This document shows, in pieces, positions 7,123 through 12,500 of a stretch of DNA of 12,500 bases. The notes under the pieces were generated by a model that was given only the letters and a program-made list of their open reading frames with translations, did no database searches and was not told the DNA's origin. Both the position numbers and the translations under genes were made by a program. Numbering within the stretch: the stretch's first letter is position 1; every line of letters starts with the position of its first letter. Origin of the DNA: Eimeria necatrix (taxonomy: Eukaryota; Apicomplexa; Conoidasida; Eucoccidiorida; Eimeriidae). Location of the stretch: the NCBI RefSeq assembly GCF_000499385.1, contig NW_013651850.1, positions 5,001-17,500 of the forward strand. The letters run 5' to 3'.

Positions 7123-7232
7123 TGCCTCTGAGTCTCCTGCTGCTCTCCGTGGTCATGGTCTAGTTGGAATAGGCGGGAAGCAGCAGCAGCAGCAGCTCGC
7201 TGGGGCCTCTTGGGGGCTTTTTCAGCAGCTGG

Positions 7233-7266
<34 letters not shown>

Positions 7267-7608
7267 ATCTTTATTGTGATATTTCCTGCTGGAGGCAACC
7301 AGTCCTCGGCAGTGGCGCTGCTGCTGCTGCTGCTGTTGCTGCTGCTGCGCTTGCTGCTGCTGCTGGGACCCACAGAGACCTGCAGCAGCCCCTGCTGCTG
7401 CAGGGGCCTACCGCGTCGCGCAGGCATCTCGAGGCTGCTGCTGCTGCTGTGGGTGCTGCTGCTGCTGCTGCAGTTGCTGCTGCTGCTGCAGTTGCTGCTG
7501 CTGCTGTCGCTCAGTCTATGCCTCTTTCGCCCGCGCTGCTGCTGCCACGCCTTTTCCGTCTCTGCGGCGCCTTCTTCGGGGTCTGTGACCTGTTGCTGCT
7601 GCTGCTGT

Positions 7609-7643
<35 letters not shown>

Positions 7644-8480
7644 TTCGCCTGCAAGTTGCTGAGCAGCAGCAGCAGCAGCAGCGTCACCTCCGCAAATTCG
7701 TGGACGCCCCCTTGGCCTCTTCTGGGGAGCCACAGCTGCAGCAGCAGCGTCGGCAGCAGCAGCGTGGTCAGGAGCCGCAGCAGCAACAGCAGCAGCAGCA
7801 GCTGCTGCTGCTGCTGCTGCTGCAGCATGAGGGCTCGGGGCGTCCGCTGCCTCGCGCAGCTGTTCAGGCATTTGCTGCTGGGCGCTGCTGGGAGCTTCTG
7901 TGTGTTGCTTCCCTCCATTTGCTGCTTTCCCAGTTGAAGTCTTATCTGCTGCTGCTGCTGCTGCTGCTGCAGCAGCAGCAGCAGCAGGCGCTGCATGCGC
8001 CTTCCTGTGGGCCTCTTTATCTGCTGCCTTGGCTTCTGCTGCTCGGCTGGGGCCCCTGGGGCCCCCCTGCTGCTGCTGGTTAGCCGCGTGAGCTGCTGCT
8101 GCTTGCTCTTTGCCTGCGTTTTTGCTGCTGCTTGCTGCAGCAGCAGCAGCAGCAGCAGCAGCAGGGGCCCCCTGCAGCTCCGCCTGCAAGCGAGCCACAA
8201 ACTGCAAAGCCAGGGCCTCAGCTAAGGGCCTCCCGTACCTTTTGCTGCTGAAGAGGCGGCAGTAAGTGCCCCCTGGAATAGGGTACGAGCGGCTGCGGAG
8301 GGCCCTAAGAAACTGGGGGCTGGGGGCCCCCCGGGGGGCCCCCTGCAGCAAACTGCACAGAGGAGGCAGCGAAAAATGAACTATTATACTTCTTAGTTTG
8401 GGAGAATAAACTATGCAAGGCAAGGGGTGGCCTGGGGGGGGGGCGGGGAGTTCGGAGAGCCGCTGCTGCTGCCGCAGAGT

Positions 8481-8513
<33 letters not shown>

Positions 8514-8988
8514 GGCCGGCGGCAGACCCGCTGCTGCTGCTGCTGCTGCTGCAGCGCTCGCTGCTGCAGCAGGAGGCACCAAACCCGATATCGAAAATAA
8601 CGAAGACACTGGAGAAGCCCCGTAAGGCAAAAGAGGCAGCCCACCAACAGACCCACTGCTGCACAGGGGGCCCCCCACAGGGGCCCCCACGGGGGCCCCC
8701 ACGGGGGCCCCCACGGGAGCCCCTACAGGGGCCCCCACAGGGGCCCCTACGGGGCCCCCCACGGGGGCCCCCACGGGGGCCCCCAGGGGAGCCCCACCGG
8801 GGGCCCCCACAGGGGCCCCCACGGGGGCCCCCACGGGGGGCCCCACGGGGGCCCCCACGGGGGCCCCCATAAGGGGCCTCATAGGCTCAACGCCAAAAGG
8901 GTACTGACAAGGGGGGGCCCCCGAAGACGGAAGAAGGCAGGGGGTGGAGGGGCCCCGTGCTGCTAGGTGGCTTGCTGCGTATGCCTGA

Positions 8989-9024
<36 letters not shown>

Positions 9025-9098
9025 ACAGCAGCAGCAGCAGCAGCAGCAGAAACAGCAGCAGGAGGATTCATAAGAAAGGGCTTGCGGGGGTTCAGGGG
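6888..9098 (-). CDS. Gene C, main exon: AT-hook protein with AP2-like segment
   Basis: The frame is open for 727 codons from ATG 9071 to TGA 6888, and nine codons further upstream to a candidate acceptor at 9099. From the N-terminus it has poly-Ala, a GAPV minisatellite (8664-8867), Ala and Pro stretches, and the segment [20 protein letters not shown] (residues 271-290 from Met 9071), then FVARLQAEL. This resembles the last strand and helix of ApiAP2 DNA-binding domains. [15 protein letters not shown] (219-233) could be the earlier strands, but the usual Trp is missing and about 37 residues intervene. An AT-hook PRGRPR with basic flank lies at 7698-7721 (residue 451 onward), followed by a second RGRP core ([10 protein letters not shown]) and basic RGRKRHR. 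Long Gln and Ser tracts follow, and the C-terminus is basic. A nuclear DNA-binding role is inferred. The AT-rich stretch 8349-8410 could instead be a small intron, which would remove the first strands. Confidence 0.65.
7698..7721 (-). other. AT-hook motif in gene C
   Basis: KRPRGRPR contains the GRP core with flanking basic residues typical of AT-hooks, which bind the minor groove of AT-rich DNA. It follows poly-Ala and APQ. A second, weaker RGRP occurs later in the same frame. Confidence 0.7.
8664..8867 (-). repeat. GAPV minisatellite, 17 units of 12 bp
   Basis: Seventeen 12-bp units (minus strand GGGGCCCCCGTG and variants) encode GAPV with [16 protein letters not shown] and GGPL variants. 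The array begins after Met in RPLM and ends before CSSG. The DNA is built of GGGGGCCCCC palindromes. Variant units are interior, so it is not a single recent expansion. Confidence 0.9.
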
Positions 9099-9104
9099 CT
9101 GGCG

Positions 9105-9160
9105 TTTATAGGGACTAGGGTTTAGGGACTAGGGTTTAGGGACTAGGGTTTAGGGTTTAG
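9105..9160 (-). repeat. Telomere-like variant array in the gene C intron
   Basis: On + this reads three copies of GGGACTAGGGTTTA (14 nt, one variant and one canonical repeat) followed by two TTTAGGG units. On the minus strand it reads CCCTAAA, the sense orientation of gene C. It lies in the inferred intron 9099-9215 (minus-strand donor GTAGGT, acceptor ACGCCAG). Confidence 0.8.
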
Positions 9161-9215
9161 AGAAGCCTTAAACCATTCAAACCCTAAACTGAGTGTTGAG
9201 GGTTTAAAGACCTAC

Positions 9216-9425
9216 ACCAGACAGTTCGCTGGGGGCCCCCAAGGGGGCCCCCAGGGGGGCCCCCAGGGGGGCCCCCATGGGGGCCCCCGCGCCGCTGCAG
9301 GGCCCGTTGCATGTGCAGCAGCTAGCAGCAGCAGCTGCTGCTGCTGCTGCTTCTAAACCCCTCGAGACGGAGCCGTCGCGTAGCGCAGCTACGGGAAGCT
9401 GCCAGCTGTAGTGGGCTAAAGGCTT

Positions 9426-9460
<35 letters not shown>

Positions 9461-9593
9461 TCTTTTGTTGCTGCTTTTGCTGCTGCTCGCGAGAGGCGCT
9501 TCTGTGGGAATCCCTTTGAGGGGCCCCCCTGAAGAGGGGCGGCCTTGACCTGCTGTTGGGGTATATGCAGCAGGTGAGCAGCAGCTGCTGCGG

Positions 9594-9630
<37 letters not shown>

Positions 9631-9752
9631 TCAGCAGCAGCAGAGGAGCCCTGCCTGCTGCGCCTCGAGGGGCCCCCCGCGGGCTTCAGAGGAACTAAAA
9701 GAGGGTCAGGGGGCCCCTGCAGAGGCAGCGCATGCAGTCTGTGTCTGTGCAT
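9216..9752 (-). CDS. Gene C, probable 5' exon (GAPL-containing)
   Basis: The minus frame is open from ATG 9752 to a stop at 9204. It has 179 codons up to a donor GGT|GTAGGT at 9215, phase 0, which matches the main exon at 9098. Joined, they give about 915 aa. It encodes a Pro/Arg-rich start (MHRHRLHALPLQGPPDP), two Gln tracts, the complex peptide KPLAHYSWQLPVAALRDGSV, poly-Ala, and GAPM followed by three GAPL units. The same GAPx peptide in both exons supports a single gene. If no splice occurs it would be a separate 182-aa protein. A CTG-sense stretch upstream (9767-9840 on the complement) may be a 5' UTR intron ending CCCCAG near 9774. Confidence 0.45.
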
Positions 9753-9992
9753 GCTTAAAGTGTGGCTAGCTGGGGCAGCAGCAGCAGCAGCAGCAGCAAT
9801 GACTGTAGGTACACCGCAGCAGCAGCAGCAGCAGCAGCGGGAGCAGCAGCTGCTGCTGCAGAACCGGAAAGAGGCTGCGCTTCTCCGCTTTTAACTGCAT
9901 TTAAATCAAATGGACTTGTCAGCGGGAATCAGCGCGGGGTAAAAGTCCAGAAAGCTAATCGAGTTTCTGCATTGGTGCGCGGATCGAGTTGG

Positions 9993-10006
9993 GGTGTACG
10001 TACACC
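9993..10006. repeat. Palindrome GGTGTACGTACACC, copy
   Basis: Perfect 14-bp palindrome. On the minus strand it continues CCAACTC and so matches 4840-4860 exactly over 21 bases. It stands outside any gene I could define. Confidence 0.9.
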
Positions 10007-10232
10007 TCGTCGCCTCCTTCGAAGCGCAACTTGAACTGCACTTTACACATTTACGCAATTAAACATTTTTAATTCAAATTTAGTTTAAATTTAATTTAAA
10101 TTTAACGCAATTTAAAGGAATAAACGCGGAAAACGGCGGCCGCAGACGCAGCCACCCGCTGGCCTCTCGAGTGGTCCTGCGAACCCCCGCAGCAAATCAA
10201 CCGCTGAAACCGCCTTTTTTCCGGATTTTTCG

Positions 10233-10515
10233 ACTTAAATTCATTCATTTATTTATTTAATTTAATTTAAGTTTTTAATTATTCAAAAAGAACTCCATTT
10301 GCACTTCAAAAGGCACTTCCGCCGTTTCCAAACGCCCCCCGCGAGCCCGCGCCCGCAGCAGCAAGTGACCTGCTGCCGACACCCGGCGGGCATTAAAGCT
10401 GCAAAAGCCCACTTATTAATCCAATTTAATTCATTTAATTTAATTTAATTAATTTAATTAATTTAATTTAATTTAATTTATTTAATTTATTCATTTTATT
10501 TCATTTAATTCACTC
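10233..10515. repeat. TTTAA-type AT repeats
   Basis: Runs of (TTTAA)n with TTAATTTAATTAA variants lie at 10240-10275 and 10420-10512, with further short runs at 10070-10115. TTTAA/TTAAA repeats are nearly self-complementary, so these stretches should melt and extrude easily. Confidence 0.75.
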
Positions 10516-10622
10516 CAGTTGTCCATTTCAAACAAAAAATAAAACCGCCGACGCCCCAGACCCCCACATGAGTCACCCGCAGGCCCGGGAGCCTCGCCAC
10601 TACCCTTTGCCCCGGGCCCCAC

Positions 10623-11122
10623 AGCTAGCTGGCTAGCTAGCTAGCTAGCTAGCTAGCTAGCTAGCTAGCTGGCCAGCTAGCTAGCTGGCTAGCTGGCTAG
10701 CTAACTACCCAGCTAGATACCTGCATAGATAGACAGCCAGCTAGCTAGCTAGCTGGCTGTCCAGCCAGGTAGCTGGATAGATAGCCAGCTAGCTAGCCAG
10801 GTGGGCAGCTAGCTAGCTAGCCAGGCAGCTAGCTAGCTAGCTAGCTAGGCAGCTAGCTAGCCAGGTGGGCAGATAACTAGCTAGCTAGGCAGCTAGCTAG
10901 CCAGTTAGCTAGCTGGCCAGCTAGCTGTGGGGCGCCGCTGCTAGCCAGGCAGCTGCCTAGCTGTGCAGTCTCAAGGCTAGCTAGCTAGCTAGCTGGCTAG
11001 CTAGCTAGCCAGCTAGCTAGCCAGCCTTGAGACTCTGCTAACTAGCTGGCTAGCTAGCTAGCTAGCCAGCTAGCTAACTAGCTAGCTAGCTAGCCAGCTA
11101 GCTAACTAGCTAGCTAGCTAGC
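10623..11122. repeat. 500-bp self-complementary GCTA array
   Basis: (GCTA)n with GCCA, GGTA, GATA and GTTA variants, some in composite units such as AGCTAGCTAGCCAGGTGGGCAG. A non-repeat segment (10927-10976) divides it. Within it AGTCTCAAGGCT (10967-10978) has an exact reverse complement at 11023-11034. Because GCTA repeats pair with themselves, the array can form long hairpins. It separates gene C from gene E. Confidence 0.9.
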
Positions 11123-11157
11123 GTTTGGGTATTGGCTAGCAGCAACTCGCCACGCAG

Positions 11158-11194
11158 CAAAACCCTAAACCCTAAACCCTAAACCCTAAACCCT
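11158..11194 (+). repeat. Telomere-like CCCTAAA array
   Basis: About five copies on the + strand, directly after the GCTA array and followed by degenerate CCCTGAATCC. No intron can be assigned here. It lies downstream of gene E (minus strand), reading antisense to it. Confidence 0.9.
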
Positions 11195-11265
11195 GAATCC
11201 AAAAGCTTAAGCCTTTGACCTTCAAGCGTCGCAAGGGAAGACGAAGAAATGCCCCTTTACTCGTT

Positions 11266-11272
11266 TGCTGCG

Positions 11273-11323
<51 letters not shown>

Positions 11324-11422
11324 CCGGCCGCAATTGCATTTGTTGCAATTGCTGCTGCTGCCGCTGCTGCTGCTGTTGCTGTTGCTGCTGCTGCTGCTGT
11401 TGTTGTTGCTGCTGCTGCTGCA
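11266..11422 (-). repeat. CTG/TTG tract, poly-Gln frame on minus
   Basis: CTG runs with TTG variants on +. The minus strand gives poly-Gln with LRPEQ and QTSKGAFLRLPLRRLK after it, running into the telomere-like array. It lies 11 bases past the gene E stop. It could be 3' UTR or a remnant of an exon; I found no splice link, because no GT occurs on the minus strand near the gene E stop. Confidence 0.6.
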
Positions 11423-11432
11423 TCCCTCTGCG

Positions 11433-11760
11433 CTAAGTATTGAATGCGTGAGTCGCTAGTGGCATTTCATGCTTCTGCTGCTGCTGCTTTTGCTGCTTTT
11501 GCTGCTGCTGCTGCTTGTGCTGCAGCAGCAGCAGCCTGCGGCGGAGCAGCAGGAGGTGCTGCTGCAGTTCTGCTGCAAAAGGCTGCGCTAGCCAAGCGAG
11601 GCGTGCTGCTTTTGCTGTTGCTGCTGCAGCAGTTGCTGCTGCCCCCTTCGTTTCTGCTGCTGCTGCTGCTGCTGCTGCCACCTCCTGCAGCAGCAGCAGC
11701 TTAAACGCTGCATCACGCTGCAGCAGCGAGACAACAGCCTCCGAGAGGGCAGCAGCACAC

Positions 11761-11791
<31 letters not shown>

Positions 11792-11984
11792 ATGGTGCTG
11801 CTGCAGGCCTGAAACCCCTTTGGTTTCTCGTGCTGCTGCTCCTGCTGCTGCTGCAACTGCGCTGCAGCGTTTGAGCTGCTGCTGCTGCTGCTGTTGCTTG
11901 CTGCTGCAGCAGCAGCTGCTGCTGCTGCAGCTGCCAAAGCAGCGGCTCCACAGTGCCTAGCAGTATATCATCTGCTTCTGTTAG

Positions 11985-12018
<34 letters not shown>

Positions 12019-12449
12019 TTTTCTTCTGGGGGGTTGGGTTGTACAGGCAGTTCTGCTGCTGCACCATCAGCAGCAGCAGCAGCAGCAGCAGCAGCGGCAG
12101 CAGCAGCCAGTTGCTGCTGCTGCTGCTGCTCCAGCGCGCACGGGGCCTCCTTGCTGCTGTTGAGGCAGCACCGAGTTACTGCGTTTTGCAGCTGCAGCAG
12201 CGCTTTTCCTGTTGCTGCTGCTGCTGCTGCAGTTGCTGCTGCTGCTGCTGCTTCTGCAGCTGCCACAACGCACTCCAGGGCCTTGACCTCCTCAGCAGCT
12301 GCAGCGCCGGCGTAGCAGCAGCAGCAGCAGCAGCAACCAACACAGCAGCTGCTGCTGCTGCTGCTGCTGCTGCAGCAAGCCATTTCCAGGTGTACGTACA
12401 CCGCAGGGGGGCCCCCTAACTGCCGGGGGCCCCTCTTTTGGGGCCCCAC
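11433..12449 (-). CDS. Gene E: Ala/Gln-rich helical protein, unknown function
   Basis: The minus frame is open for 338 codons from ATG 12449 to TAG 11433. I do not recognise a family. The first 45 or so residues (Cys/Ser runs, and AVYVHLEM encoded by the palindrome copy at 12389-12402) look noncoding, and the true start or an upstream exon may lie elsewhere or beyond the window. From about residue 52 the peptide is plausible: EEVKALECVVAAAEAA, ATGKALLQLQNAVTRCCL, ELPVQPNPPEEKTA, ALTEADDILLGTVEPLLWQL, AALSEAVVSLLQRDAAFKL, AARLAWLAQPFAAELQQHLL, then KQQKQQ and a short tail MPLATHAFNT. Leu/Ala/Gln heptad-like spacing suggests helices or coiled coil. Sense-strand tracts are GCA/CAG, as in other exons here. 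No targeting signal or catalytic motif is visible. Confidence 0.5.
12389..12402. repeat. Palindrome GGTGTACGTACACC, copy
   Basis: Perfect copy within the open frame of gene E. On the minus strand it follows CCCCCTGC, and GTGTACGTAC could serve as a donor, with acceptor GCTGCTGAG near 12290 keeping phase. This splice would remove the Cys/Ser-rich stretch of the N-terminus. Confidence 0.85.
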
Positions 12450-12500
12450 TTTAGATCTAACTTTCCCGAGGGTTTGAAGAAGAAATAAATGAAATATAAT
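12404..12500. other. Right edge, upstream of gene E
   Basis: GGGGCCCC palindromes (12408-12447) overlap the apparent N-terminus of gene E, then AT-rich sequence runs to the window end. No promoter element can be named. Confidence 0.4.

Larger units (their letters stand above)
9753..10620. other. Intergenic region, no gene supported
   Basis: It starts with + CAG tracts (9775-9798, 9816-9865) whose + frame reads [20 protein letters not shown] but lacks a sensible gene context. A palindrome copy lies at 9993-10006. From 10030 to 10520 the sequence is AT-rich with repeated TTTAATTTAA units, interrupted by GC-rich islands (10130-10200, 10330-10400). 10545-10620 is GC-rich single-copy sequence. 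No exon chain could be built on either strand. Confidence 0.5.

Noticed and set aside
6960..8225. + strand poly-Leu, Ala and Cys frames
   Set aside because: They are the complement of gene C, whose minus frame carries AT-hooks, a basic stretch and normal composition between tracts.
9762..10034. + strand 90-codon ORF across CAG tracts and a palindrome
   Set aside because: There is no clear start context, no neighbouring exon, and the tail after the repeats lacks protein-like composition.

Overview
The window looks like a repeat-rich segment of an Eimeria-type coccidian (apicomplexan) nuclear genome. The reasons are dense (CAG/CTG)n tracts giving Ala, Gln and Ser homopolymers, interstitial CCCTAAA/TTTAGGG telomere-like arrays, short GT-AG introns ending in TGCAG, and an apparent degenerate ApiAP2-type domain with AT-hooks. 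The genus is inferred from this combination; I ran no database search. Because (CTG)n has no stop codon in any of the six frames, most long open frames here are artefacts. I judged genes by splice phase and by complex, non-repeat peptide.

Layout. 1-522: CTG repeats and the probable last exon of a + strand gene entering from the left. 511-650: a self-complementary GCTA tetranucleotide array. 651-1296: upstream region with two palindromes. 1297-4344: gene A (+), rebuilt as 13 exons whose phases all agree. It gives about 455 aa with a signal peptide, several membrane segments and a long charged tail. 4345-5096: mostly noncoding, with copies of a 14-bp palindrome, two adjacent hairpins and GGGGCCCC clusters. 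5097-6787: gene B (+), four exons, about 331 aa, with a possible Sm/LSm-like fold split by poly-Gln. 6888-9752: gene C (-), probably two exons, a nuclear-type protein with AT-hooks, an AP2-like segment and a GAPV minisatellite. 9753-11432: an intergenic repeat desert (TTTAA-type AT repeats, a 500-bp GCTA array, a telomere-like array, CTG/CAG). 11433-12449: gene E (-), an Ala/Gln-rich helical protein whose 5' end is unclear.

Three patterns run across genes. First, long tracts inside inferred introns are CTG on the sense strand, while exon tracts give Gln/Ser (CAG sense) or Ala. Second, the telomere-like arrays of genes A and C fall inside inferred introns and read CCCTAAA on the sense strand, although the genes lie on opposite strands. 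Both orientations lack AG, so they add no false splice acceptors. Third, the palindrome GGTGTACGTACACC recurs six times, twice at places where it could supply a splice donor. Nothing suggests the genes form one pathway.
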